From: Pseudonocardia kunmingensis
Lineage (GTDB): Bacteria; Actinomycetota; Actinomycetes; Mycobacteriales; Pseudonocardiaceae
DNA length: 64,000 bases
Assembly: GCF_006716445.1 (NCBI RefSeq)
Contig: NZ_VFPA01000003.1
Location: 62,001 to 126,000 of the forward strand
Reading direction: 5' to 3'
Below are positions 11,601 through 20,923 of the stretch, piece after piece (the stretch's first letter is position 1; the number at the start of each line of letters is the position of its first letter). Position numbers and translations under genes: made by a program. The notes under the pieces were generated by a model. The model worked only from the letters and a program-made list of their open reading frames with translations, ran no database searches and was not told the DNA's origin.

Positions 11601-14026
11601 TGCGACCGGCTGCCGCGGACCTCCTGCGACGCCACGGTGCGCTGCAGGTCGGTCAGGGCCGGGACGGGGTCGGTGAACGAGGGCCGGCGGCTGTACGCGG
11701 TGAGGTCGAGCCGGGCCGGCGGGGTCGCGAGGCCGTCCTCGTCGTCGGTCTCGGTGAGCACCGACTCGGCCAGCGCCCGCGCCAGGAGCTCCCCTGAGCC
11801 GGCGTTGTAGGCGAGTACGCGCAGCGCGTCCTGACCGGGGTTGGCGGCGCGGTAGGCCGCCACCCGCTCGGCGACGGCGGACGGCGGAAGATCGGCCGGC
11901 ACGTCGCGGCGGTCCAGGCCGAGCACCTCGAAGACGGCCTGCACCGCGGCGCCCGGCTCGGCCTCGGCGGCGTGCAGGTAGACGCCGGTGCCGAGCGTCG
12001 CCTCCCGGACGTAGACGAACGGCAGGCCGTCCACGCCGCGCACGGCGAACGGCAGGTTCGCGGGCGTGACCCGGCGGACGAGTCGGGCGTCCACGGACTG
12101 GCGCCGCCGCGCGGTCGCCCGGCCGACGTCCGCCAGCTCGCCGGCCCAACGGGTGAGCGTGGCGTCCAGCTCGGCCGCCCAGGCCAGCCGCATCGGGTGC
12201 AGCGGCAGCACGAGCGTCGCGGCGATCGGCGGGTGCCCGACGGTGTCGACCGACAGCCGCACCGTGTCGAGGGCGAGCAGCCCGCTGCGGATGTCCGGGT
12301 GCACCGTGGAGTCCAGCGCCCGCCGGTAGGATTGGCAGTAGCTGATCACCTCCTGACGCATCTCGTCGTCCCACGCAATCGCCTCGACCACGTCACGGGG
12401 CTTGCGTGCGGCCAGCCGTCCGAACAGGTGCCGACGCCGCTCGGCGAACGTGGGCGGCAGGATCCCGTCCAGCGGGGTGAACGCGGACGAGTCGAGCACC
12501 TCGCCGAGCCGGCCGTCCGCCTCCCACGCCATCACCCGACCGCGTTCGGCGAGCGAGCGCCGCTGCAGGTCGACGAGTGCGGGGCTCAGAGCGAGCTGGA
12601 CCGTGCGCCGCCCGCCGAGGCGCAGCTCGAAATTGCCGCCCGCCCACTGCGGCGCGCTCTCGCGGTGGTCGTCCTGCCCCTCCAGGGCCGCCTCGAGCCG
12701 CGCCTGTGCCAGCGAACGGCTGGACGCACGGCGGCCCGAGGTGGGCAGCGGATCGTCCTCCCAGCGGACGGCGAACTGCTGGCTCTCGTCGACGGCCTCG
12801 TCGCCGTTCTCCAGCAGGACGCGCTGGCCGTTGGCGTCCAGCGCCGTCAGCCGGACGACGAGCAGCGCCCCGTCGGCGAGGTCCTCCTCGGCGATGTCGA
12901 GGCGGAGGGTGCCGCGGGTCTTGTCTCCCTTCACGGTCTGCTTCGCCAGGGGCTCGGTGTCCAGCTCGCGCAGGTCTTCCGGCGGCAGTGCCTCGAGCAA
13001 CCAGCGGTCGACGGCGTCGGTCTTCACCGGGTCGGTCCGCCAGGTCAGCGTGACGGAGCCGGGCGAGCCCTCCCCCGTCTCGACGTACGGAAGGTCGCCC
13101 GCGTTCTCCTGGTGCAGGCGCGTACCCGGGCGCAGCGTGCCGTCGTCCTTGAGGAACGGGTCGAGCCGGAGGCTGGTCAGGTCGACGGGGCGCCGCTCGA
13201 CGAGCGGCCAGTGCTCGAAGGCGAGTGCGGCGGGCGGCTCCGCGAGCGGCGCCGCCCACGACGCCGCGTCCGACAGGTCGACGTCCGGGCGCGAGAGGTA
13301 CCGCGTGATCCGGTCGCGCGCGTCGCCCTCCTGCAGCTCCGCCGTGGTCAGCCGGTCGGCCACCGACGCGACCGCACGGCTCGGGCGGGAGATCGCCCGC
13401 ACGCAGGCGACGTTGCGCGCGAGGCGGCCGACGAGGTCGGGGCCGCCGAGGTCGGGGACCAGCCCGACGACCCAGAGCGCGGCGCCCGCGGTCGTCCAGG
13501 TCGGGTCGTCGGCGACGGTCGCGAGGTAGCGCGCCCAGGCCTCGACGGGCCGGCTGCGCCCCAGCTCCCGGGCGACGCGCCGCACCCCGTCGGCGACGTC
13601 GGTGCCGGCCAGCTCCCCCAGCAGCTGCTCCCCCGCCTCGGCGAGCAGGGCGGTGATGTCGATCCGGGCGAAGCTGTTGTCCAGCGAGCTGGCCGCGACA
13701 CCGCTGCCGACGGGCACCAGCAGCACGAGCCGGCGCTGCTTGCGGTTGCGCAGCTCGATCGCGCGCTCGGCCGGGACGGTCAGCGCACCGTCCACCTGCC
13801 CGGGGTGGTCGGCGAGCACGTGCACGTCCGTGGAACCGGGCGGGAGCAGCGCGGACACGGCCGTGGCGAGCCGGGCCGCGTCCCCGCGCCGGACGCTGTC
13901 GACGCGCAGGCAGTGCCCGGCGCCGTGCTCGTCGAGCCGGGCGGCGAGCAGCCGGGCGAGCACTGCGACCACCTGCTCCGGCAGGTGCGGCTGGGCCGTC
14001 GGCGGGGTCAGGGTCGGCGCGGCCAT
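8651..14026 (-). CDS. HerA/FtsK-type ATPase with internal PD-(D/E)xK nuclease (MAD8/DptH-like)
   Basis: A 1791-residue translocase-nuclease candidate. The N-terminal about 900 residues are of unknown fold, with a PLHPMRLAW motif I associate with DptH-like proteins. Near 1076-1095, CDVLLVRTTARTVRIDC then VEVKTR gives a D-x-ExK nuclease core. Residues about 1220-1455 are a Pro/Ser/Ala/Arg-rich linker. The C-terminal motor has Walker A GIPGQGKS near 1489, Walker B LAVVLDEAH near 1690 and a HerA-like FRCNYPQSRTVAGFLRG segment. The ATG at 14026 shares one base with the TGA of the preceding gene (TGATG), so translation is coupled. It probably threads or degrades DNA under control of the kinase partner; that role is inferred from MADS and Dpt relatives. 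Confidence 0.75.
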   Translation of the reverse strand: MAAPTLTPPTAQPHLPEQVVAVLARLLAARLDEHGAGHCLRVDSVRRGDAARLATAVSALLPPGSTDVHVLADHPGQVDGALTVPAERAIELRNRKQRRLVLLVPVGSGVAASSLDNSFARIDITALLAEAGEQLLGELAGTDVADGVRRVARELGRSRPVEAWARYLATVADDPTWTTAGAALWVVGLVPDLGGPDLVGRLARNVACVRAISRPSRAVASVADRLTTAELQEGDARDRITRYLSRPDVDLSDAASWAAPLAEPPAALAFEHWPLVERRPVDLTSLRLDPFLKDDGTLRPGTRLHQENAGDLPYVETGEGSPGSVTLTWRTDPVKTDAVDRWLLEALPPEDLRELDTEPLAKQTVKGDKTRGTLRLDIAEEDLADGALLVVRLTALDANGQRVLLENGDEAVDESQQFAVRWEDDPLPTSGRRASSRSLAQARLEAALEGQDDHRESAPQWAGGNFELRLGGRRTVQLALSPALVDLQRRSLAERGRVMAWEADGRLGEVLDSSAFTPLDGILPPTFAERRRHLFGRLAARKPRDVVEAIAWDDEMRQEVISYCQSYRRALDSTVHPDIRSGLLALDTVRLSVDTVGHPPIAATLVLPLHPMRLAWAAELDATLTRWAGELADVGRATARRRQSVDARLVRRVTPANLPFAVRGVDGLPFVYVREATLGTGVYLHAAEAEPGAAVQAVFEVLGLDRRDVPADLPPSAVAERVAAYRAANPGQDALRVLAYNAGSGELLARALAESVLTETDDEDGLATPPARLDLTAYSRRPSFTDPVPALTDLQRTVASQEVRGSRSHLVPPLGVSVRPHERLATDTGAAHLGVVSDLAVTELRVDGTGAVDAAASFRNLLTPAPTRRAAEAPVWRTAPALRTRNREGAADVVEAHRAYQTALGAALEQGEGLPALTATLGAGELASLRTAHDRADWVLTLDRNLGLDVYTSGPEYILDYAPDFLDGLGPRLTVTTAHRGEVERLLADAMGGLDLMAEENSVRSVLDHLQVVSGRLALRLVARSSLATEAVGLAVLMAHLRGRGELDGTIVVPVDAHQEVFGDHRSGDAGVRRCDVLLVRTTARTVRIDCVEVKTRRATALPMALVDDMVDQLDATVDMLHSTFFRTDPPRIDAELQRARLGGILRHHADRALAMGLLDDRRRTDVERLVERIEDGALVPEIARRGYVVNLGDRAGLPSEHRGVPIYVLSATDVGAAGFTPSRREKRAVEPVAERRPSPRPRVVPAAPGPGTGTEARDAARPSADIDAPGAEPSDWAGPADPRPAPDRRGSASRVSDTTPLPAVRPSAASTGASDSAGMPPSGPGRAISAAAAADQPPGASNAAAVRPPQPPSGASPAGRPAEDRQAGPIADPPRPSRPSTGWASADQLSGIRPSAAAVPPRPSPQSPHGIDRAPAGRSSTDRQAGRPSAVPPRPSPHPRESASDSGTETALPQVVDVVLGQDRHAADVRWRISTAGSPHLFVLGIPGQGKSVTTRRILNSFAEQGLPALVLDFHGDMAAAPAGGAAVLDASQGLPISPFELDNPRRYRETAWELSEVIGYVCGLGEIQRNAVYEGVRAVYEKHGYGGLTAPTGRPTMDELAAAVAEVEGTGRGRNVVARIRPLSDFGLFTDDPGETFADLLRRGLVLDIHNLMEQVQIAAGAFVLRKVYREMFRWGQTGRLRLAVVLDEAHRLARDVTLPKIMKEGRKYGVAVVVASQGVDDFHKDVLSNAGTKVAFRCNYPQSRTVAGFLRGRDGQDMSAALEQLAVGQAYVSTPEQAAARKVFMAKD

Positions 14027-15684
14027 CAGGAGTCTCCGAGTGGGTGGCGGACGACCTGCACGGAGAAGTCGTCGGAGAGGCTGTCGAAGCAGCCGAGCAG
14101 CTGCAGCCGCAGCGTGAACGCGTCGAGGTTCGCGGTGGCCGCAGCCCGGGCCTCCGCGCCGTCGAGGAACGCGGGCGGGGAGTCGATGAGGATCCCGAAG
14201 CGGTGCCGCAGCGCGTCGAGCACCTCGCGCAGCGGCATCGTCGAGCGGGTGCTGACGCCGTCGGGCTCCACGAACACGGCGAGCAGCAGGGCGGTGAGCA
14301 GCTCGTCGGTGGGGGCGTAGCGCCACGAGCGCCGGCTGCGCGTCGACCCGCGCAGGACGCCGTACGGCTTCTCCAGCCCGCCGACGGACCAGAACCAGCT
14401 GACGGCGTTCCTGACGGCCCTGCTCTGGTTCACGTGCTCCAGGACGTCGAGCAGCTTGTCGAGCTCGCCGTCCTCGCTCGCCTGCACCCGCTGCAGGAAC
14501 TCCAGCTCCGGCTCCGAGGCCTCGCCCGACGCGGTGGCCTCGGCGACGATGTCGTCGATCCGGCCCATCGCGTAGGTCTCGACGCGGCGGTGCTCGCGCA
14601 GCGACGCCAGGTGCACGAGCTGGTCGGCGCGGCTCAGGCCGGCCATGCGCTCGTTCTCTCCCGGGATCCGGGGCAGCGCCTGCTCGACGACGACGAACGC
14701 CATGCGGTCGCGGAACGCCAGGCGGACCCGGTCGAGGTCGCGCTCGACGCAGCGCCGCGACATGCGGTCGGACTCGGAGCCGAGGTCGCCGGTGAAGTCG
14801 CAGTAGATCTCGACCGGGGACGCCGGGGCGGGCCCGGTCGCCATGTCGGCGGGCCGCTCGCCGGTGCGCAGCAGCTCGCGGGCCGCGGCGTCGGCACGCA
14901 GGCTGAACGTGAAGACGCCCAGCGCGAGCAGCGCGGCGAAGCTCGACATCAGCGACGGCACGGGCAGCCGCTCGCCGTAGGCGCGCAGGTGGGCGAGCAG
15001 GATCGCGCCGAGGTCCGCGGCCACACCCGGGAGCGGGCCGTCGGGCGACGCCGCGTCGATCTCGCGGGCGTCGGCCATCGCGAAGCCCTCGACGAACCGG
15101 AACTCCAGCAGCGCCCCGATGTCGAGCCGGTCCGCGTCGGCCAGCTGCGGCTCCCACCGCGGCTCGGGTCCGATCGCGAGGCCACGGCCGACGGTCCGCG
15201 TGACCAGCTCCCGCAGCTGTGCGCGGGCCGAACCCGCGCCGCTCGGCTCGGCGCCGCGGCGCTCCAGCTCCGCGAGCAGCAGGCCGTAGACGACGTCGTC
15301 GACGCCCCGGTGCCGGGTGCGTTCCTTCGGCAGTCCTGCGCGGTAGGCCGCGAGCGTCAGCGGCGCGACGGCCAGCATCTGCTCACCGCCCTTCTTGCCC
15401 CGCCCGGCCCGGCCCATGTCGACCACGCACGAGCGCAGCCAGCCGTCCAGCAGGGCGAGGTCGTCGTCGGTGGTGAAGCCGCGGACGTGCCCAGCCGCCA
15501 GCATCGCGTCGCGGTAGCCGGCGAAGTCGGCCGCGTCCGTCCGCGAACGGCTGGACCGGCCGCCCTTCACGCACATCTCGAACAGCTGCGGCAGCACGCG
15601 GTCGGTGTCGGTGTCCAGCAGGGAGAACACCGTGAGCGGCCGGTACTGGTAGGTCCGCAGCGGCGCGGGCAGCGGGATGCTCAC
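14026..15684 (-). CDS. unknown 552-residue defence protein (MAD7-like position)
   Basis: No enzymatic motif is visible. The N-terminus SIPLPAPLRTYQYRPLTVFS starts a mostly helical protein with acidic clusters and a C-terminal segment ending VQVVRHPLGDS. The GTG start overlaps the TGA of the kinase gene (GTGA) and its TGA overlaps the ATG of the ATPase gene, so the three are translated as one unit. Position and size match the protein between kinase and ATPase in MADS (MAD7) and the DptG position in Dpt restriction; this is inference from order. The frame runs on upstream for another 1340 codons only because the kinase gene's main frame is the same one. Confidence 0.75.
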   Translation of the reverse strand: MSIPLPAPLRTYQYRPLTVFSLLDTDTDRVLPQLFEMCVKGGRSSRSRTDAADFAGYRDAMLAAGHVRGFTTDDDLALLDGWLRSCVVDMGRAGRGKKGGEQMLAVAPLTLAAYRAGLPKERTRHRGVDDVVYGLLLAELERRGAEPSGAGSARAQLRELVTRTVGRGLAIGPEPRWEPQLADADRLDIGALLEFRFVEGFAMADAREIDAASPDGPLPGVAADLGAILLAHLRAYGERLPVPSLMSSFAALLALGVFTFSLRADAAARELLRTGERPADMATGPAPASPVEIYCDFTGDLGSESDRMSRRCVERDLDRVRLAFRDRMAFVVVEQALPRIPGENERMAGLSRADQLVHLASLREHRRVETYAMGRIDDIVAEATASGEASEPELEFLQRVQASEDGELDKLLDVLEHVNQSRAVRNAVSWFWSVGGLEKPYGVLRGSTRSRRSWRYAPTDELLTALLLAVFVEPDGVSTRSTMPLREVLDALRHRFGILIDSPPAFLDGAEARAAATANLDAFTLRLQLLGCFDSLSDDFSVQVVRHPLGDS

Positions 15685-18600
15685 TTCGACCTCCGCTCGA
15701 TCACGCCACCAGGAGCGACACCCGCGACCAGCGAGCTGCCGGAGCCGTCGACGATGCGGACGGTCCGCGCCGGCTCCAGCCGCAGCCGGTTGCCGAAGCC
15801 CTCGATCTCCTGGCGCAGCGCGGCCGACGCGACGTCGCCCAGCACCTCGCCGTCCGCGGAGCGGAACAGCAGCTCGGCGGTGTCGAGGGTGATCCGCAGC
15901 CGGGCCCCGGAGCGGTGCCGCAGCTCCAGCTGGTCGGGGAAGGACTCGACGTACGGCGCCTCCGCGGTGGCGGCGCGCAGCGCGAACTCGTCCGCAGGCA
16001 GCTCCTTGATCACGACGATCGACCGGACCGCCGGGTCGTCGAACACGCGATCGCGCAGCGCGAGCCGGTCCTCCTCCGGGTAGCCGACGAAGGCCAGCAC
16101 CCGCGACACCCCGAGCAGCATCCGCGGCAGCGCCGCGGCGGGATCGCCGAGGGCCTCCAGGTAGGCGTCGAGGTAGCGGTAGCTGCGCACCTCGGCGCGC
16201 GCACCGGCCCCGTCCCAGGGCACCGAAGAACAGCGAGCGCTTCAGCCCGGTCATCGCGGCCGTGTCGAGGGACGCGAGGTCGGGCACCAGATCGCGTCGG
16301 TTGCGCGCGGCGCGGGCGGCGCCGGGTGCGGGCAGGACGGCCGGGTCGAGGTCGGCCCACTCGCGCACCAGGTAGTCACCGCTCTCGGCGGCGAACGCGA
16401 GGTCGAAGGCGCGGCGTCCGGCCGCCGGGTCGAGGCCCTGCTCGACGTCGGCGTGCACGGTCTCGCAGGAGGTGTCGCCGGTGAGGAGCCAGCCGAAGGC
16501 GGACCGCAGGTCGCGGACGGTGGCCCGGCGGCGCCTCCGCAGGTGGCTGGTGAGCAGCAGCTCGGACACCGCGCGGCGGGCGCGGCCGGAGCGCAGCTGG
16601 TCGGCGTTGGCCCGCATCGGGCAGACGTCGCGGGCCTCGCAGCCCTGGCAGACCTCCCAGCGGTGCAGGGACGTCAGCGAGGACAGGATGCTGGCGCCCA
16701 GCGCGGGACCGTCGAGGTCGGGCAGGGCGAGCGCGCGCCGCTTGAGGTCGACGAGCACCACCCGGGCGTCCGGTTCCGCGGGGGCACCGCCGCGCAGCTG
16801 CCGGTCGAGCTCGGCGGTGAGCTCCGGGTAGCGCTCGCCGTGCTCGGCGCAGAACTGCGCGATCCGGCCGTCGTTGGCGGCCAGCAGCACCGTGCGCGGG
16901 CCGGGCTCGTCGACGGCCTGACTGATCAGAGCGTCCGACGAGAGTTTCCCGTGCGACTCGGACGCGTCGTAGACCGCCGCGTAGGTCCGCCCGCCGAGGC
17001 GCTTGCGCCACCCCGCGGCGTCTTCGTGCAACACGGTGGCACCGGCCTCGTCCAGGGCGGCGCCGACGCGCACCAGGAACGAGGTCTTGCCGTCGCCCGG
17101 GTTGCCGGACAGGACGACGACGTCGAGCCGTCCGTCGACGATGGCGGGCAGGAGTTCGGCGTCGAGGCGCGTGGTGGCGTAGGTGTCGCGGGCGAACCCG
17201 TCGTCCAGGCCGCGGTTGCCGGCGTTGCCGATCGCGCTGTGGCGGTACAGCCCGCGCAGCGCGTCGACCGTCGGGTTGACGACGCGGCGCCCCGACGCGA
17301 CGACCGTGTCGCTCGCCCGCAGCACGACCTGCGCGAACGCCGCGGCGTCCCGCGGCCGCTCCCCCGGCTCGTAGGCGACGGCCGAGTACAGCGCGTCCAG
17401 CAGCGCGCGCCCGAAGCGCTGGACGTGCTCGGCCGAGGGCGGGACGAGCGTGCGCCGCTCGTCGAGCCCCGCGCCCGCGTACGGGAGCCGACCAAGCATC
17501 GCCTGCAGCACCGAGGCCGCGGCGCTGTAGATGTCCGCAGACGGCGACCACTGCCGGCGCGCCCACACCTCCGGCGCCGTGTACGGCGGCGAGCCCACGG
17601 CCGACTGGGCGGCGTCCGCCTTCGCCGCCAGCCCGAAGTCGATCAGCACCGCGCGGCCGTCGTCCCGGACGATGATGTTGTTGGGGCTGACGTCGCGGTG
17701 GTACAGCGACTGGGCGTGGGCGTCGGCCAGGCCGTTGAGGACATCGACCGCAATCCGCCGGGCCTCCTCGCGCTCCAGCAGCCGGCTCCCCGCGACCAGG
17801 TCGTGCAGCGTCTGGCCGGGGACGTACTCCTGCACCAGGACGCCGGGCTCCGGGTGCGGCAGGCGGTCGTCCATGCGCGCGCAGTGCAGGCTGCGCAGCG
17901 GCCAGGCGTTCTCGAACTCGGCCTTGACCTGCTCCGGGGACACACGGTCGGGCCGCAGGAACTTCAGCGTGCGGTGCTTGTCGAGGTTCTCGTCGTAGGC
18001 GAGCCAGGTCGTGGCCCAGGCGCCTTCGCCGAGCCGGCGCACCAGCCGGAAGCGGCTCGCGAGCACCGCGCCCTCGGCCAGCTCCTGGTCCGGGACCGGC
18101 TCGGGCGGGGGACGCAGCGCCTCCACCGCCTGCGTGGCGGTGAGGCGCTCCCCGGCGTCGGGCGACAGGCAGCGGGCCAGCACGTGCCCGGCCTCGGGGT
18201 ACGCGGCGGCGCGCTGCCGCGCGACATCGTGGTCGGGCAGGTCGCTCGCGTCGCCGTGCAGCCACTGCACCAGGCACATCGCCAGGCTGTAGACGTCGTC
18301 GGCGGGCTGGTGGAAGGCCAGCGGCACGCCCGGCGGGCGGAAGCCGGCCGAAGGGTGGTCGTCGTCGAGGGACGGGGCGATGGTGGCCGCCGACGGCAGG
18401 TGGGCGCGTCCGAAGTCGCGGAACCGCACCCGGCCGTCCGGGGTCACCTCGACGCTGCGCAGCTGCAGGGCCCGGTGGGTGATCTCGAGCTCGTGGACGT
18501 CGGCCAGCGCGGCGAAGGCGTCGCGGACGACCGGGACGCCCTGGCGCGGCGGCACCCGGCCGCTGGCGTCGTGCTGCGGGCGTGCGGCGTGGGCGAGCCG

Positions 18601-19449
18601 GCCGAGGCTGGCGCGCTCCTCGACGATCACCGGTGTGACGCGGTAGCCGTCCCAGTCGAACCACCCCTGGACCCGGCCGGTGCGCTCCTTCGCGGCCAGC
18701 GCGACCAACGCGTCGTGCTCGCGCCGGGCCAGCCTCCTGGCCTGGTCCGGGTCGTCGACCCCGTCGATCGGCACGCACGTCAGCAGCGCCTGCTCCCCCG
18801 CAGGGGTGCGTGCCGAGAACACGCGGGAGTTCTCCTGCGGAGGCAGCTCGGCCAGCACCTCGTACTGCATGATGTGCGGCGGCAACTTCCCGGGGTCGGG
18901 ATGCGGCAACCCGAGCAGGAAGGTGATCAGCGCCTGCCGCACCTGTCCCATTCCCGGAGGGAAGCCGGCGTCCAGGGCGGTGAGGACGGTCGCGGCGTCG
19001 GCGAGCCGGAGCACCACGTGCTCGCCGAGGTCGGCGGTGTCGTCCACCGTCACGTCGTCGTAGGAGAGCACGACGTGGGCGAAGACCGGACGGGCGTGCT
19101 TCGGCAGCTGCCGCAGCGCCTGCGGCCAGCCCGGCACCTTCTTCTTCAGCCGTCCGGCGAGCACCTTCGCGGCGTGGTTGACCTGGGCGACCGGGTTGTG
19201 TCGGGGCTCGCCTTTGACGTACCAGGACACCTCCCCGGTGATGACGTGCGGCCCCCACGCCTTCTCCTCGCACACGAACACCGCGCGCTCGCCGACCACC
19301 ACCAGGTCGAGATCGGCCGTGCCCATCCCGCTCGGCACGCTCCGTCCGGCGACGACGTCCCACTGCTCGGGCAGGCTCTCGGCCAGCCGGCGTGCCGCCT
19401 TCTCCTCACCCGGACCGTGCCAGTCGGCGAGGACGTGCAACCTGGCCAT
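15681..19449 (-). CDS. NERD-protein kinase-P-loop ATPase (MAD6/PglW/DptF-like), frameshifted
   Basis: About 1256 codons read in two frames. Residues 1-200 resemble a NERD nuclease-related domain (DLDLVVVGERAVFVCEEKAW). About 220-350 is a kinase-like fold lacking HRD (RFRDFGRAH). About 466-700 is a complete Ser/Thr kinase: GEGAWATTW loop, LKFL lysine, HRDVSPNNIIV near 583, DFG near 602. Near 785 is Walker A GNPGDGKTS, then CQGCEARDVCPM near 933, a DptF-like combination. At about 16,220 the reading changes frame: upstream ends in KRSLFFGAL, and the true continuation (WDGAGARAEV...) is in the next frame to the TGA at 15681. Total length is 3n+1, consistent with one extra base, perhaps in the CCC at 16,215-16,219. 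ATG 19449 has GGGAGG upstream. Confidence 0.8.
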
Positions 19450-19687
19450 CAGCCGGCCTCCCGTCCGGGGGCGCGGACGTGCAGGGCTGTGCCGTCGGCC
19501 GGGGGCGCACCGGCCTCGTCGTTCGTCATCGCATCCCGTCTGCCACCGGCGGCTGGGGGCGCCGGAGTGTCGCAGGAAGGCGCGGCGGTCCGCGTGTGAC
19601 GGCCGTCCCCCTGCCCGTGCTGATTCAGGAGTCGGTGAGGGACGACGCTGCGTTACGCCGCGCTTCCTCGCCGTGCAGCACTCTGCG

Positions 19688-20119
19688 CTACTCCGCCGCA
19701 CCCCACGGGCGCACCACGGTGAGGCGGCGGCTGAAAGGGGTGCTCCGCGCCGCTTCCCAACTCTCCCGCGGCCCGCCGAGGGTGAACTCGAGATGGTGGG
19801 CGAGGAACGTGGTCACCGCGCGCTCGTCAGTGAGATCGAGCGTGACGTCTCGCCCGTCGAGGGGCATCACGAAGATCGTCCCGTCGTCGTGGCCGTCGTC
19901 CCAGCGGAACGTGATGACGAGGGTGGTGTCGAGGGCTGCCGCGGCGACCAGGTGCAAGCTGCGGTAGGGCTCGAACATCTGACTCCGCGGGAGCGCCACG
20001 GCGCGCGATCCGTCAGCGAGCTCGACGATGGTCGCCTCGCGCACGCCCGTCTCGAGGCGCTCCGGGGCGTAGGTCTGCTGTACCAACTCAGCGAGAACCT
20101 GCACCTCTGCGGCGTCCAC
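19688..20119 (-). CDS. hypothetical protein, 143 residues
   Basis: No family recognised. The protein begins MDAAEVQVLAELVQQTYAP from a GTG and contains alternating strands and helices typical of a small globular protein (VITFRWDDGHDDGTIFVMPL, then FLAHHLEFTLGG). Coding character is good and nothing better overlaps it. It lies upstream of the kinase operon on the same strand with about 240 empty bases between, so it is not clearly part of that operon. Confidence 0.6.
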   Translation of the reverse strand: MDAAEVQVLAELVQQTYAPERLETGVREATIVELADGSRAVALPRSQMFEPYRSLHLVAAAALDTTLVITFRWDDGHDDGTIFVMPLDGRDVTLDLTDERAVTTFLAHHLEFTLGGPRESWEAARSTPFSRRLTVVRPWGAAE

Positions 20120-20159
20120 GCGAGGACGATATCAACGGCGCCGAGGCCGGGAGCGCGAA

Positions 20160-20693
20160 TCAGAGGGAGTCGTTGACCCAGGCAGGACACTTGTTCTCCA
20201 GATTCGCCTTGCTCGGGACCTTGCAGTAAGCGGTGAGCACGCCGAACGGCTCCTGATCAGGGGCCTTGTCCGAAGGGCTGCGATCGACCTCGACCCAGAT
20301 CGCCATGACCCCGCGACCCTCGACGCGCAACTCCGCGATGTACCGCACGCGGCCCTTCGGGGCACTGATCGGGTACGCGCTGCTGACGACGCGCTCTACC
20401 GCCGTGTCGCTGACGTTGTGATCGTAGAGGGCGTGCAGCCAGCCGAATCCGCTCTCACCAGATCCGTCCGACTGTCCCTCCCGGAGGATGACCGTGTTCC
20501 CGAGCGGATCTACGACTGCCGAGTAGCATCGGTATGGCGCTGCCGCGCCCCGGTAGCTCGGACCTCCGGCCGTTCCAGCCGGACACGGCGTGTAGATTGC
20601 GGGACCCAGCGGGACGTCGGCAGATGCCAACCCTGGCGTCACGACTGCAGTCAGCAGCACTGCCAGCAGCACGGCCGCGATCCGCGAGAACAT
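20160..20693 (-). CDS. secreted hypothetical protein, 177 residues
   Basis: The N-terminus MFSRIAAVLLAVLLTAVVTP with a following LASAD is a clear Sec signal peptide with an AxA-type cleavage site near residue 25. The mature part has four Cys that may form disulfides (TPCPAGT, YRCYSAV, AYCKVP, NKCPAW). No enzymatic motif is seen. It is transcribed divergently from the CRP-type gene, and a GTTC-N8-GAAC palindrome lies 89 bases upstream of its start, at 20782-20797. Function unknown. Confidence 0.65.
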   Translation of the reverse strand: MFSRIAAVLLAVLLTAVVTPGLASADVPLGPAIYTPCPAGTAGGPSYRGAAAPYRCYSAVVDPLGNTVILREGQSDGSGESGFGWLHALYDHNVSDTAVERVVSSAYPISAPKGRVRYIAELRVEGRGVMAIWVEVDRSPSDKAPDQEPFGVLTAYCKVPSKANLENKCPAWVNDSL

Positions 20694-20781
20694 GCCCTCC
20701 GCCCTTCCGAAGGCCTGACCGCCTCCTCGCTGCCGAGGAGAGCACGGCTCGTACCCGATTCGTGGGCGAACGGAAGAACTT

Positions 20782-20797
20782 GTTCACGATTGCGAAC
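20782..20797. promoter_or_regulatory. palindromic operator candidate, copy 1 (GTTCAC-N4-GCGAAC)
   Basis: Reads GTTCACGATTGCGAAC; the reverse complement is GTTCGC-N4-GTGAAC. The same 12 fixed positions recur at 46261-46276 (exact) and 45029-45044 (one change). It lies in the gap between the secreted protein at 20693 and the CRP-type regulator at 20924. The arms match at 5 of 6 positions. The binding protein is unknown. Confidence 0.5.
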
Positions 20798-20923
20798 GCT
20801 GGGACCAGGGCACCACTCGCCTCACGTACCCACGATGTCGTCATCGATCCATCGAAACGCCCGCGCGACGCCGACCGACTGTGCCAGGGTGAGCTCACGA
20901 GGGTGGGTGGGCTTGGGGCGGCT

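Noticed and set aside
8651-15157. A 2168-residue extension of the HerA-type ATPase upstream of 14026
   Set aside because: The extra N-terminus is antisense-like, Arg/Ala-rich read-through of the partner gene in another frame; the TGATG junction at 14026 is the natural start.
8651-19449. BREX type 2 (Pgl) because of the PglW-like kinase
   Set aside because: No PglX methyltransferase, PglZ phosphatase or BrxD is present in the window; the partners are instead HerA-like and an unknown protein.
8651-19449. A Dnd/Dpt phosphorothioation restriction system
   Set aside because: No dndABCDE genes are visible, and the modification gene present is a C5 methyltransferase. Similarity is limited to the restriction side.
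8618-19599. Long plus-strand open frames (for example 8618-11797, 11972-14320, 16453-19599)
   Set aside because: They are antisense shadows of the kinase/ATPase operon created by high GC; composition is His/Arg/Gly/Val-rich with no domains.
14026-19701. A single 1891-residue minus-strand protein
   Set aside because: Between about 16,220 and 15,684 this frame is not protein-like while the neighbouring frame is. The frame is two different genes joined by a frameshift, with a GTGA junction at 15681-15684.
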